Counted from the stretch's first letter, positions 1 through 8,212 are shown. The stretch is DNA of 63,180 bases from an uncultured Tessaracoccus sp. (GCF_947286155.1 NZ_CAMYPD010000011.1:1-63180); one strand, 5' to 3'. Numbers and translations: made by a program. The notes: generated from the sequence alone by a model not told the origin.

Positions 1-55
1 AGATGTGGGGGTCACTTCGTCGCAGTTTCTGGAGTTATCCACAGGTGGGTGATTG
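1..55. repeat. 55-bp direct repeat, copy A
   Basis: This stretch is identical over 55 bases to 890-944. It may extend beyond the left window edge. It contains TTATCCACA (35-43), a perfect match to the classical DnaA-box consensus. The second copy sits about 30 bp upstream of the lipoprotein start codon, so this copy probably lies in front of another leftward gene outside the window. Confidence 0.9.
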
Positions 56-209
56 GTGCGGCTCGATACAGTGAGGATGGTGGTGTTCTGGCGCTCGGAG
101 GCCGGTTCGTGGACACAGCTTTTCCTCAATGGAGTAGCCTCCCCACGGATTCATCCGCCATCTGCATACGCGGGGAACGTCATGTACGTGAGCAACGCTG
201 CGAGGGGTT
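56..209. other. left-edge intergenic stretch, no gene recognised
   Basis: Short overlapping frames run through here on the + strand, but none has a ribosome binding site or a recognisable product. The stretch separates the 3' end of the lipoprotein gene from the copy A repeat. I see no other structure in it. Confidence 0.4.
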
Positions 210-860
210 TCAGCATTCTTTCATCTCCCCGGCTTCGTCTGAGACGACCCACTGACCGTTGGGGTGGCGATACATCGTATAGGTGCCGTAGATCATTTCT
301 GGCCAGACTTGTCCTTCCTCCAGCTGTGGAGGTTGTTTGCTGGAGTACTCCAGGAGACGTAACGCTGTGAGGTCTTTGCAGACGGTGATCACAGCCGTCG
401 TACCTCCTGAATCATCGGTGACAGGATCCGTGATTTTCACGTCGCGATAGGTGACATGGCCCGTTTGAATCCAGCCTCTGTCGCGCATTTCGCCTATGGC
501 ATTTAGCACGTCAATCTGAGCCTGGCCTGTGGCGGTGTTCGACAAGGGGGTGACATCGATTTGGTGAGGGTTCTTTGCCGTGATGTAGAACTGGTTCTCG
601 TATTCTTCCCAGCCTTTTCTGATGGCTTGGATTTCTTTGCTCTCACCTGGTTCTGGTGGTGGGAAGGATTCGTGGGCAGTGGGGGAAGGGGACGGTGTCG
701 GTGATGGGGTTGGGCTGGGGGTGGGGACGCGTCGGATGGATGTGGGTGCTGCGGGTGTTGGCTGTTCTTGCGCCTGGGGTTGTGCGGGTTGGCAGGCGGT
801 GACCGTCGCAAGTAGCAGTGTGGTGGCGATGGTGTAGCCAAGACGTCGTTGTTTGACCAT
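210..860 (-). CDS. secreted lipoprotein of unknown function
   Basis: Predicted membrane-anchored lipoprotein of 216 aa. The N-terminus has basic residues, a hydrophobic stretch and a lipobox ending VTAC (Cys about residue 23), then a Pro/Thr/Ser linker with TPSPTPSP repeats to about residue 65. The remaining ~145 residues form one soluble domain with a Trp-Val-Val-Ser stretch and a C-terminal Cys near the end. The layout resembles small NTF2-like actinobacterial lipoproteins, but I do not recognise the family. The start is supported by GGAGGAACA shortly before the ATG. The 55-bp duplicated element lies about 30 bp upstream, suggesting a tandem family of such genes that continues to the left. 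Confidence 0.75.
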   Translation of the reverse strand: MVKQRRLGYTIATTLLLATVTACQPAQPQAQEQPTPAAPTSIRRVPTPSPTPSPTPSPSPTAHESFPPPEPGESKEIQAIRKGWEEYENQFYITAKNPHQIDVTPLSNTATGQAQIDVLNAIGEMRDRGWIQTGHVTYRDVKITDPVTDDSGGTTAVITVCKDLTALRLLEYSSKQPPQLEEGQVWPEMIYGTYTMYRHPNGQWVVSDEAGEMKEC

Positions 861-889
861 GATTGTTCCTCCAGGGCTTTGAGTGAACC

Positions 890-944
890 AGATGTGGGGG
901 TCACTTCGTCGCAGTTTCTGGAGTTATCCACAGGTGGGTGATTG
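890..944. repeat. 55-bp direct repeat, copy B
   Basis: Identical to 1-55, at an offset of 889 bp. It lies immediately upstream of the leftward lipoprotein gene and contains a second TTATCCACA DnaA-box match at 924-932. Confidence 0.9.
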
Positions 945-986
945 ATCGTGCGTTGACCAGCCCCGACCGCGCGGAGCGAACGCAAG

Positions 987-1036
987 CTTCAGTGGCAGAT
1001 CGTGGTCCATGTTTGGGCGCAAATCTGCCACTGAAG
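987..1036. repeat. inverted repeat, perfect 14-bp arms
   Basis: Arms CTTCAGTGGCAGAT (987-1000) and its exact reverse complement (1023-1036) enclose a 22-base loop. It could fold as a hairpin in RNA. No T-tract follows on either strand. Confidence 0.75.
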
Positions 1037-1041
1037 GTGAT

Positions 1042-1081
1042 GACTTCGACACGCCACCTGCGGTGGCGGCTCAATCATCGA
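1042..1081. repeat. REP-like short palindrome (TTCGACACGCC...GGCTCAATCATCGA)
   Basis: One member of a family seen at least five more times here: the motif TTCGA(T/C)(A/T)CGC, a GC-rich hairpin, then CTCAA(C/T)CATC. The stem in this copy is GCCACC/GGTGGC. Similar elements are widespread between genes in actinobacteria (from memory). Confidence 0.7.
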
Positions 1082-1117
1082 GCTTGGTGACGGAGCCGCC
1101 ACCGAGACGCCGTGACC

Positions 1118-1202
1118 AAAACTGCAAAACTCGCCATCAGTCACACCTCTGCACGCTCAGCCAAGCGTGAGGCACGCAGCTGATGGCGAGTTTTGCAGTT
1201 TT
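1118..1202. repeat. 85-bp element with 23-bp perfect terminal inverted repeats (copy 1)
   Basis: The arms at 1118-1140 and 1180-1202 are perfect reverse complements with the core TGCAAAACTCGCCATCAG. The 39-base interior carries a smaller hairpin (CACGCT...AGCGTG). A second copy with nearly the same arms but a different interior is at 8029-8111. The layout is that of a small non-autonomous palindromic element. Confidence 0.85.
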
Positions 1203-1214
1203 GATGCGGCGCAC

Positions 1215-1254
1215 ATGGTTTCGACTCGCGACTTCGTCGCGGCTCAACCATCGA
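1215..1254. repeat. REP-like short palindrome
   Basis: ATGGTTTCGACTCGCGAC, a short loop, then GTCGCGGCTCAACCATCGA. Same family as 1042-1081, 7922-7961, 8117-8160, 8171-8212 and 33750-33788. Confidence 0.75.
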
Positions 1255-1315
1255 GGGAGTGGGCGGAGCGCGGCTCACCCATCGGGTTGGTGCGCCCCCG
1301 ACAGCCGGACGCCCC

Positions 1316-1948
1316 TCAGCGCTGCCGGGTGAGTTTCCGGCCCTTCAGCACCAGCACCTCGTCGGCCTCGGCGGCGAGCTGCTTGGAGTGAGTGACGACG
1401 ATCACGCACTTGCCGGCGCGGGCGGCGTCGCGAAGAATCCCGACGACCTCCTCCGCGGTGGTCTCGTCGAGGTTGCCGGTGGGTTCGTCGGCGAGAATCA
1501 CCGGCGCCTTCGACACCAGCGCCCGCCCGATCGCCACACGCTGCTGCTGACCGCCAGAGAGCTGCAGCACGCCTCGCTTCGCCTGCTCCTGGCTGAGCCC
1601 CAGCTCCTCCAGCTGTTGCACAGATGCCCGGCGGTCAACCAAGCGCAGGTTCTCAAGCGGCGTCAGATACTCGATGAGGTTGTAGTTCTGAAACACGAGC
1701 GAGATCTGGCTGCGTCGGTGCTTCGAGTACCCCGTCTCGGCGATGTCCTTGCCCTCGAACAGCACGGCACCCTTGGTCGGCGTATCGAGGCCCGCGAGCA
1801 GGCTCAACAGCGTCGATTTGCCCGCGCCTGACGAGCCCACAATGGCCGTGAATGTGCCCCGCTCGAAGCTGTGCGACACATCGGTCAGCACTTTGCCGTT
1901 GTTGCCCGGGTAGGTGTAATTGACCTTGTCAAGTTGCAATACGCTCAT
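1316..1948 (-). CDS. ABC transporter ATP-binding protein, LolD/MacB type
   Basis: ATPase subunit of an ABC system with the two FtsX-type permeases encoded upstream. The 210-aa protein has the full set of motifs: Walker A GSSGAGKS (about residues 38-45), a Q-loop, signature LSGGQQQR, Walker B VILADEPTGNLD and an H-loop histidine in VVTHS. The DEPTGNLD form is typical of the MacB/LolD/BceA class that works with FtsX-like permeases in peptide, antibiotic or lipoprotein export or sensing. Start ATG has AGGAGCTATCC before it, 9 bp after the permease stop, so it is the third gene of a leftward operon. The substrate cannot be told from sequence. Confidence 0.93.
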   Translation of the reverse strand: MSVLQLDKVNYTYPGNNGKVLTDVSHSFERGTFTAIVGSSGAGKSTLLSLLAGLDTPTKGAVLFEGKDIAETGYSKHRRSQISLVFQNYNLIEYLTPLENLRLVDRRASVQQLEELGLSQEQAKRGVLQLSGGQQQRVAIGRALVSKAPVILADEPTGNLDETTAEEVVGILRDAARAGKCVIVVTHSKQLAAEADEVLVLKGRKLTRQR

Positions 1949-1957
1949 GGATAGCTC

Positions 1958-3178
1958 CTAGTTCATGGAAGAAAGAATGGATTTTGGGGATCGGCGCAGC
2001 ACGGGGGCGAGCGCCACCGCGAGCGCCGCCGTGACGACGAGCATGCCCACGTCGAGCGCCGCTAACACGCTCAGCACGCTGCCCGACGCCGGGGAGAGTG
2101 CGCTGAGGGCAGGGTCGCCCGACGACGCCAGCACCCGCGACGCCAACGCGCCACCCAGCAGTTGGCCGAGCACGAGCGCCAGCACCGACGACGCGGCAGC
2201 CAGCAGCGCCACCTCAAGGCAAAATTGCCCGGCGATGGTGGATTTCGGGTTGCCGATCGCGAGCAGCACCCCGATCTCCCGGATACGTCCGCGCACCCAG
2301 AACACCAACACCAGCCCGAGCACGACGACGCTCACCCCACACGCGACGAGCAGCAACAGCCCAAGCACCTTCTCCACTGCTTCGATGGAGGTGAGCACCG
2401 ACTGGAACTGTGCCCGATTGTCTTCGATGGTGAGCCCCGGCGCGCCCTGCCGCGCCTGGTTGAGCACGTCGCTCAGCCCCGACGCCGCCTTCGCCTCGAA
2501 TCGCGCGACGGTGAGGGCCTCGTCGCCGGTGAGCTTGCGCAGCTCGGCGAGTGTGAGGAACACCTTGTTCTCCGACGCCCCCGAGGGCAACCCCGTCGGG
2601 TTTTCTGCCTTGCCGTCGAAGATTCCCGCGACGGGAACCGTCACCGTCCTGCCGTCGAGCGTGAGCGTCAGGGGCGAGCCCATGCGCAGATGATTCTGCT
2701 CAGCGAAGGCACGGTGGATGAGCGCTCCCGGCTGGCCGCCGTCGAGGTGCCGCCCCTCGGCCAGGGTGAACAGCCGGCCTTGGAATGCGGGGTAGAGCGA
2801 CGAGTCGGTGGTGCCCGTGAGCCCCACGTCGCCGGCGAACTCGGGGTCGAGCTGCACGGCCCCGGCGGCCTGCACGGGCGTGGCCTTGTCGGGGCGCGCT
2901 AGGGCATCGGCCTCGAACGCGTGCTTGCGAAGGCCAGGCAGTGCGGCCAGGCGCTGCGCGTCGTCCTCGGGCAGCTGGCCGGAGGGTGCCGTCGCGGTGA
3001 ACCCTGCGCCGACGCTCGCATCGATCGCGCTGCGCAACTGGCTCATCGTGGTGCGCACTCCAGACTGCGCCACCAAAGCGGTGAACACCAACGTCATGAT
3101 CGCCAGCAGCACCAGGCTGCGGGCGGGGCGACGCACCGTCGCAATCCAGGCCCGACGTGGGGCCGAGATGCCGCTCAC
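1958..3178 (-). CDS. FtsX-like ABC transporter permease
   Basis: Second permease of the three-gene ABC operon, 406 aa. There is one hydrophobic helix near the N-terminus (SLVLLAIMTLVFTALVA), a large periplasmic-type domain (residues ~60-270), then three C-terminal helices with the FtsX-type motif LGLVLVFWVRGRIREIGVLLAIG. I start it at GTG 3178, which overlaps the preceding stop as GTGA; a longer reading frame to 3244 would overlap the upstream gene by 70 bp. Translational coupling to the upstream permease is likely. MacB_PCD-like periplasmic domains suggest export or sensing rather than nutrient uptake. Confidence 0.88.
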   Translation of the reverse strand: MSGISAPRRAWIATVRRPARSLVLLAIMTLVFTALVAQSGVRTTMSQLRSAIDASVGAGFTATAPSGQLPEDDAQRLAALPGLRKHAFEADALARPDKATPVQAAGAVQLDPEFAGDVGLTGTTDSSLYPAFQGRLFTLAEGRHLDGGQPGALIHRAFAEQNHLRMGSPLTLTLDGRTVTVPVAGIFDGKAENPTGLPSGASENKVFLTLAELRKLTGDEALTVARFEAKAASGLSDVLNQARQGAPGLTIEDNRAQFQSVLTSIEAVEKVLGLLLLVACGVSVVVLGLVLVFWVRGRIREIGVLLAIGNPKSTIAGQFCLEVALLAAASSVLALVLGQLLGGALASRVLASSGDPALSALSPASGSVLSVLAALDVGMLVVTAALAVALAPVLRRSPKSILSSMN

Positions 3179-4542
3179 GAGATGTCCACCAGCAGTGCGC
3201 GCGGGGGACGTCGCAGCATCGGCACCGACGCCAGTAGCGCGCACAGCACGAGCACCGCGAGGCTCATCGCGCCCACGCCGAGCAGCAGATCAGGGCTCAC
3301 CTGCACGTTGAGGGCGTCGAGGGTCTGGACGGCGGTGGACGACTCCATATCCGCACCCGCCTGCTGGCCTGGCGCGAAGCCCTGCTCCGCCGACGCGTTC
3401 ACCGAACTCAGCACCGACGAGCCCACTCCCTGCGCCACCGTGCGGGCCAGGAAGAACGACGCCACCATGGCCGGGACCGCAATGAACACCAGCTCGGTGA
3501 GGTACTGCGCCACCACGCCTGCCTTCGGCGTGCCGACCGCGAACAGCACACCCGTCTCCTTCTTTCGCTCGTTCAGCCACAGGCACAGCACCAGCAACAG
3601 GAGCGCACCGGCCAGCACGAACGTCGCGACGGTGGTGCCGCCCATCACGCCCCGCACGCCGTCGACGGCGCCGGTGATGCCGGCGAGATACTGCGTCGTG
3701 GGCGCGAGTTGGTAGTTTCGCCAATCGATGTCGAGCTTGCTGGCGGCTTCCGCGACGCGCTCAAGCTCGTCGGGGTGTTCGACGAAGAAGTTGGCGTCCT
3801 GGTAGATCTCGGAGCTCTTGTCCCACCCGTAGAGTGTCCGGGTGGTGTCCAGGTCGGTGAACAAGGTGTTGGCGAACAGCTCGCTGCGCTGCGCGGCCGG
3901 GCGGGTGTTCTTCCCCGCGACGAGGCCGACGATCTCCGCGTCGACCTGCGCGGTGGACTTCTTTTGGTTGTCGACGTCGTAGGGGTTGGCCTTGAGCGTG
4001 ATCGTGTCGCCCACCTTGAGGCCGTTGGCCTTCGCGAGCTCCTCATGGATGACCGCCTTGTTGTGGTCATCGGGCTGCAGGTGGCGCCCACTGACGAGTT
4101 TGAGGGCTCCGCTGCGGAAGTTGTTGTCCAGCTCCGTGGTGTTGACGCCCCAGACATTGGCTGCGTTGCCGAACTGTTTCTCCTTCTCAGCGTCGTATTC
4201 CTGCTGCGGAAGCTTCTGCACCGTGGCGTTCACGAGGTCTGCTGTGACGTTTTGGCGTGCCACGTAGGATTTCACCCCATCGAGCGCGGCGATGTTCTTG
4301 ATGTCACCCCCTTGCACCGTGCCGGCACCACGCGGGGTGCCCATATTGAATTGTGGGTTGTTCTGGATGACGAAGCCGGCTCCGGTGCGCTTGGCGACGT
4401 CGTCGCTGACTCGGTCGGCTGAGCGGCTGATCGCACTCGTCGTGAACAGTGCCGTCATCATCGCCACGAGAATGCCGAACACAATGAGCGACTTCACCCA
4501 TTTCCGGCACACATACCGCCAAGCTCGTCCTACAAATGACAA
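3175..4542 (-). CDS. FtsX-like ABC transporter permease
   Basis: First gene of the ABC operon, about 455 aa. It opens with SFVGRAWRYVCRKWVKSL followed by a membrane helix, an opening common in FtsX-type permeases, then a large extracytoplasmic domain and three C-terminal helices with LLLLVLCLWLNERKKETGVLFAVGTPK. I chose the TTG at 4542, which has AGAAAGG eight bases upstream; the frame stays open to 4692 but that would run into the peptidase gene. The two permeases are homologous in layout but diverged, so a heterodimer served by one ATPase is likely. Confidence 0.82.
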   Translation of the reverse strand: MSFVGRAWRYVCRKWVKSLIVFGILVAMMTALFTTSAISRSADRVSDDVAKRTGAGFVIQNNPQFNMGTPRGAGTVQGGDIKNIAALDGVKSYVARQNVTADLVNATVQKLPQQEYDAEKEKQFGNAANVWGVNTTELDNNFRSGALKLVSGRHLQPDDHNKAVIHEELAKANGLKVGDTITLKANPYDVDNQKKSTAQVDAEIVGLVAGKNTRPAAQRSELFANTLFTDLDTTRTLYGWDKSSEIYQDANFFVEHPDELERVAEAASKLDIDWRNYQLAPTTQYLAGITGAVDGVRGVMGGTTVATFVLAGALLLLVLCLWLNERKKETGVLFAVGTPKAGVVAQYLTELVFIAVPAMVASFFLARTVAQGVGSSVLSSVNASAEQGFAPGQQAGADMESSTAVQTLDALNVQVSPDLLLGVGAMSLAVLVLCALLASVPMLRRPPRALLVDIS

Positions 4543-4625
4543 GGAAGTGTCCTTTCTGAAGTTCCACGCTCGATAACGAACGTGCTGCAGAAAGGGTTCC
4601 CGTCGGTAAACGGGCGTGCGCGGTA

Positions 4626-6557
4626 TCAGGCGACGGGGAGGTGCTTCTCCCAGAACGCCATCACGGCCTCGAAGCGCTGCCGACGATGCCACGGCGTGCC
4701 CGAGCGCGTGAGCTCGTGGTTCTCTCCGGGGAACACCAGCATCTCCGCGTCCACCCCTGCCTGCTTCAGCAGCGCGTGGTACTGCAGACCCTGGTGGAGC
4801 GGGCAGCGCAGGTCGTCCTCGGAGTGGATCACGAGCGTCGGCGTGCGCACCTCAGATGCGTACGTCATGGGCGACTGGCGGTCGGCCTCCGCCTTGTCGT
4901 AGCTCGTGTATTCCTGCGGGAAGAACCAGCCGATGTCACTGGAGCCGACGAAGCTCTGCACATCGAGGAAACCCCGATCGACGATCGCGCCGCGGAAGCG
5001 GTGATCGTGGCCGATGATCCACGCCGTGAGATAGCCGCCGTAGGAACCGCCCATGATGCCGAGGCGCTCGCCGTCGAGGGCGTCGTCGCCAGCCAGGCAG
5101 TGTTCGAGGAAGGCGAGCACGTCGGCGGCGTCGAGGTTTCCCATGTCGCCCTTGATGGCTCGGCCGTGCTCGGTGCCGAAGCCCCACGACCCGCGCGGAT
5201 TGCACATGACAACGGCGTATCCGGCCTCGACGGCCACCTGGGCCTCGTCGAAGAAGGAGCGCGTGTACCCGTGGTACGGGCCGCCGTGGATCATGAGCAG
5301 CACCGGGTGCGGGCCTCTGCCCGTGGGTTTGAGCAGCCATCCTTCGACGGGGTACCCGTCGGGTGCCTGCGCGGTGACCGCGTGCGGGAGAGTGGCGTCG
5401 GCCAGTGCCGCGCCGAAGTTGGTGAGCACCTGCCAGCGGCCGTCGCGCAGCACGGCCAGCTCGCCGGTGCTCGTGGCGCTGGTGACCGTCGCGACGATCA
5501 CCCCGCCCGCGGCGGCGAGCGCCTGGACGTCCCACGTCGGGTCTTCGATGAACTGGTGATCGCCGTCGCTGACGATCACCGCGCGCTCAGTGCCGCGGTA
5601 GACCTCCGGCACGACGACGCGCCCGTCCCCGAGCGATACGAGCGGGCCGCCCACGGTGATGTCGACGACTTGGCGCGGCGCGTCGCCCGCGAGCCACACG
5701 GTGCCGTGGTGGCCGACGAAGTCGACGCCTTCGCCCACCGATCCGGCGACGAAGAAGAGGCGGCCGCCGGAGCGACGGGGCCCGCGCGCGCTCAGGCTCA
5801 GCCCAGCGGTGAGCGATTCTGGTTTCGCGCCCTCGCGCAGGCGCCAGAGCTCGCACTCGAGGGTGTCGTCGCCCTTGCGGTTGGCGCTGGCGAGCACCGA
5901 GCCGTCGGCGTCGAAGATGGGCGATGCCCAGTCGATGTCGTCGTCGGTGAGGCGCGTGGTCTCGGGGAACGGGGCGGGCACGTCGACGTCGTGCAACTTG
6001 CCCTGGCCAGTTGGTTCGAAGATGGGTTCGGCGGCGGGGTCGGGCACGTCGACGACGAACACCTGTGCGGGGCGGTCGCGGAACCAGCCGACGCCGTTGT
6101 GCCTGGTCTGGAAATCGCTGAATGCGCGCGGCGATTCGTGCGCGGCGTCGATGTCGTCGACGGTTCCGTAACGGCCGTCTTCCGGCACCCTCGCGATGAA
6201 CACGATGCGGCGGGAATCGTCGGAGAACTCGAACGCGCCGACGCCCAGCTTCTGGTCGGTTATCTGCATGGGTTCGCCGCCGTCGGCAGGGGCGATGAAC
6301 AGCTGTCCGGGCTTGCCAGGCTGCGAACGCACGAACGCCAGCAGGGTGCCGTCGGGGGAGAACCTAGGCGCGGTGTCACGGAATCCGCGGGTGATGCGAC
6401 GCGGGCGGCCGCCGTCGAGGGGGACTCGCCACAGCTGACCTACCTCGGCGTCGACGGCGAAACTCGGGTGGGAAACTGCGACGACGGCGAAGGCGCCGTC
6501 GGGGTGGAGCGTAGGGGCGGAGAGAGAAACGAGGTCTTCGAGTTGCTCTGGGCGCAT
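4626..6557 (-). CDS. S9 family peptidase (prolyl oligopeptidase / acylaminoacyl peptidase type)
   Basis: Serine peptidase of 643 aa that should remove N-terminal residues or cut short peptides in the cytoplasm; no signal peptide is visible. The N-terminal ~380 residues are WD/beta-propeller-like repeats with TolB-type SPDG and SDDSRRI motifs. The C-terminal alpha/beta-hydrolase domain has the nucleophile motif GGSYGGY (Ser about 505), the acid in HSEDDLRCP (about 581) and the histidine in GENHELTRSG. Length matches the DPP4-like/acylaminoacyl-peptidase group. It lies 84 bp upstream of the ABC permease gene on the same strand; a functional link is not shown. Confidence 0.93.
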   Translation of the reverse strand: MRPEQLEDLVSLSAPTLHPDGAFAVVAVSHPSFAVDAEVGQLWRVPLDGGRPRRITRGFRDTAPRFSPDGTLLAFVRSQPGKPGQLFIAPADGGEPMQITDQKLGVGAFEFSDDSRRIVFIARVPEDGRYGTVDDIDAAHESPRAFSDFQTRHNGVGWFRDRPAQVFVVDVPDPAAEPIFEPTGQGKLHDVDVPAPFPETTRLTDDDIDWASPIFDADGSVLASANRKGDDTLECELWRLREGAKPESLTAGLSLSARGPRRSGGRLFFVAGSVGEGVDFVGHHGTVWLAGDAPRQVVDITVGGPLVSLGDGRVVVPEVYRGTERAVIVSDGDHQFIEDPTWDVQALAAAGGVIVATVTSATSTGELAVLRDGRWQVLTNFGAALADATLPHAVTAQAPDGYPVEGWLLKPTGRGPHPVLLMIHGGPYHGYTRSFFDEAQVAVEAGYAVVMCNPRGSWGFGTEHGRAIKGDMGNLDAADVLAFLEHCLAGDDALDGERLGIMGGSYGGYLTAWIIGHDHRFRGAIVDRGFLDVQSFVGSSDIGWFFPQEYTSYDKAEADRQSPMTYASEVRTPTLVIHSEDDLRCPLHQGLQYHALLKQAGVDAEMLVFPGENHELTRSGTPWHRRQRFEAVMAFWEKHLPVA

Positions 6558-6596
6558 ACCGCCATGCTAGGGCAGGGCGAGTGCACGCGCCGCCGC

Positions 6597-7889
6597 TCAG
6601 GAGAGCAGCAGCATGGTCGCCAACGACACGCCGCCGGCGCCGAGGATGAGCACGAGATCGTGCGGATGCCAGCGGCGCTGCACAACCCACAACAGCACGA
6701 CCCCGGCGATTGAAACCCACGCCGTTCCTGCACCGGAGACGCCAGCGTGGTGTGCGATGTCGACGCTCGCGTTCAGCATGGAGGTCATGGTCATGAGCAG
6801 CAGGCCGCAGATCACCGGCAACACCACGGGGCCGAGCAGGCGCACGAAGGGGGAATTCGACGCCTTCTCGTACACCGCGAGAAATGCCAGCGCCAGCGCG
6901 GAACATGAACATACGGAGACGAGGAACCCCAAGGTCGCGATCAGCACTCCCATGCCGACGCCGCCGTGGGAGTACCCGAATCCGTAACCGACGGCGCTCG
7001 CCAGCTTGATGAGCACCGGCCCTGGCAGCGCGTTGGCCACCGGAACCATCTGCCCGTAGAACTCCGAGGCGGGCACGATGCCGCTTGAGACGAAGAAACC
7101 GTCCGCGACACCGATATATGCAGCGCCGCCGCCGAAGGATGAGAGCGTCGAGAGGCCGACCAACGACACCACATGTCCCGCACCGACGAGGAACGCCACC
7201 CCGAGCGCCACGAGGGCGACGAGGGCTAGCATCCCGGCTGCGCGCAGCGTGTGGCTGGTGGACGAGGGCGGGGGCTCGGCAGGCGCGGAGGGCGACTGAC
7301 CCCGTCGGAAGAAACTGAGCACGGCAACACCAACGAGGGCGAGCAGGATCACCTGCACTGCGCTCAGCTGGGGGAGCGAGGACGTCCAGCCCGTGCCCAG
7401 CAGATTCCCAGCCGCACGCACGGCCTGGTTGCCACCGACGGTGGCGAACGTCAGCAGCGCCAGTATCACCGTCGCCAGCGGATGGTAGGTGCGCAACACC
7501 TTGCCGATGTAGTGAATGAGCAGCACCGTGATAAACGCGGAGATACCCAGCGCGGCGAACTCGATGACGCGGATCGCCGACGCGCCGAGCGCGGTAAACA
7601 GCATGAGGAGCAGCACCGTCCCGAGCGTCCCGGGGAGCGCGACGGCGAGCGCGGCCGCTGTCGGGGCCCATGTGGGGCGGACGTGGGTGCCAACCATCGC
7701 CGACATCTTCACCGGCTGCGCGCCGGGCGTGACGTTAGCGATGATGGTGTGCGCGGTGAATGCGTCGTCGGTGGCGAGCTTGTGGCGTTGCACGAACTCC
7801 CGCCCCATGATGGGGATGAGCGCCGCGCCGCCGCCGAACCCGAGGGCGCCGACAGTGAGCGTCGCAGAGAGTAGCTTCCGCACCGACAT
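6597..7889 (-). CDS. chrA: chromate transporter (CHR/ChrA) family membrane protein
   Basis: Polytopic membrane protein of 430 aa made of two related halves. Each half carries a CHR-type motif: GALGFGGGAALIPIMGREFV plus ANVTPGAQPVKMSAMVG in the N-terminal half, and GLSTLSSFGGGAAYIGV plus ANALPGPVLIKLASAVGYG in the C-terminal half. This is the long-chain ChrA layout. Characterised members export chromate by proton antiport, but many homologues have no tested substrate, so chromate specificity is inferred from family only. The start is preceded by AAAGGAA. It is a single gene between the peptidase and a repeat-rich gap; no ChrB-type regulator is nearby. Confidence 0.87.
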   Translation of the reverse strand: MSVRKLLSATLTVGALGFGGGAALIPIMGREFVQRHKLATDDAFTAHTIIANVTPGAQPVKMSAMVGTHVRPTWAPTAAALAVALPGTLGTVLLLMLFTALGASAIRVIEFAALGISAFITVLLIHYIGKVLRTYHPLATVILALLTFATVGGNQAVRAAGNLLGTGWTSSLPQLSAVQVILLALVGVAVLSFFRRGQSPSAPAEPPPSSTSHTLRAAGMLALVALVALGVAFLVGAGHVVSLVGLSTLSSFGGGAAYIGVADGFFVSSGIVPASEFYGQMVPVANALPGPVLIKLASAVGYGFGYSHGGVGMGVLIATLGFLVSVCSCSALALAFLAVYEKASNSPFVRLLGPVVLPVICGLLLMTMTSMLNASVDIAHHAGVSGAGTAWVSIAGVVLLWVVQRRWHPHDLVLILGAGGVSLATMLLLS

Positions 7890-7921
7890 TGCATCGTTCC
7901 TTTCCTCGGCCAGTGTAGGGG

Positions 7922-7961
7922 CCGGTTTCGATACGCGGGCTTCGCCCGCTACTCAACCATC
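7922..7961. repeat. REP-like short palindrome
   Basis: CCGGTTTCGATACGCGGGC, loop TTC, then GCCCGCTACTCAACCATC. It is a clear full-length member of the family, with an intact hairpin CGCGGGC/GCCCGC. Confidence 0.8.
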
Positions 7962-8028
7962 AGATTGTCTTCACCGAGCGTCGAGTAGGCGACGTAGTCG
8001 TCGTATAGAGACGCGCGATTGGCTGAGG

Positions 8029-8111
8029 AAACTGCAAAACTCGCCATCAGCTGTGTGCCTCACACTCGGGTGAGCGGGGAGGGCTGCGACTGTTGGCGAG
8101 TTTTGCAGTTT
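8029..8111. repeat. 83-bp element with ~22-bp terminal inverted repeats (copy 2)
   Basis: The arms (8029-8050 and 8090-8111) match those of 1118-1202, with one mismatch between arms (CTGATGG versus CTGTTGG). The interior differs from copy 1. As in copy 1, REP-like palindromes lie on both sides. Confidence 0.85.
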
Positions 8112-8116
8112 CTGGG

Positions 8117-8160
8117 CTGGATGGTTTCGACTCGCCACCTGTGGTGGCGGCTCAACCGTC
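8117..8160. repeat. REP-like short palindrome
   Basis: ATGGTTTCGACTCGCCACC, TGT, then GGTGGCGGCTCAACCGTC. Same family as its neighbours, in the same orientation. Confidence 0.75.
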
Positions 8161-8170
8161 GGGGGCGGGG

Positions 8171-8212
8171 ATGGTTTCGATACGCGCCCTCCGGGCGCTA
8201 CTCAACCATCGA
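8171..8212. repeat. REP-like short palindrome overlapping an ABC exporter stop codon
   Basis: ATGGTTTCGATACGCGCCC, TCC, then GGGCGCTACTCAACCATCGA. On the minus strand its distal end reads ATGGTTGAGTAG, which supplies the last codons (Met-Val-Glu) and the stop codon (8198-8200) of the ABC exporter gene. Confidence 0.8.

Larger units (their letters stand above)
945..1315. other. 371-bp intergenic region made of palindromic repeats
   Basis: No credible gene is visible. The region carries a perfect 14-bp inverted repeat (987-1000 and 1023-1036), two short palindromic elements of the TTTCGA...CTCAA type (about 1042-1081 and 1215-1254), and an 85-bp element with perfect 23-bp arms (1118-1202). Most of it is therefore repeat-derived. 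It follows the 3' end of the ABC-ATPase gene, so some hairpins may act as transcription stops. Confidence 0.7.
7890..8197. other. 308-bp intergenic region filled with palindromic repeats
   Basis: No gene is visible. In order it holds a REP-like palindrome (7922-7961), a degenerate copy in the opposite orientation (about 7978-8014), an 83-bp element with long inverted repeats (8029-8111), another REP-like copy (8117-8160), and a last copy (8171-8212) that runs into the 3' end of the ABC exporter gene. Confidence 0.75.

Noticed and set aside
35..43. TTATCCACA as evidence of a replication origin
   Set aside because: Only two DnaA boxes, both inside one duplicated segment, with no dnaA/dnaN genes or AT-rich unwinding region nearby.
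26..985. Alternative leftward frame 503-985 reading through the 55-bp repeat
   Set aside because: The frame is Ser/Pro/His-rich without a domain, overlaps the lipoprotein gene, and lacks a ribosome binding site.
4641..6713. 690-codon open frame antisense to the S9 peptidase
   Set aside because: It has no recognisable product or ribosome binding site; long antisense frames are expected in high-GC coding DNA. Similar shadows opposite mutB (46579-48771), katA (28882-30708), mutA (48981-50618) and hemCD (59435-61018) were rejected for the same reason.
1118..8111. CRISPR array
   Set aside because: The repeats are palindromic, few, and not regularly spaced with unique spacers; no cas genes are present. 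No CRISPR array was seen anywhere in the window.
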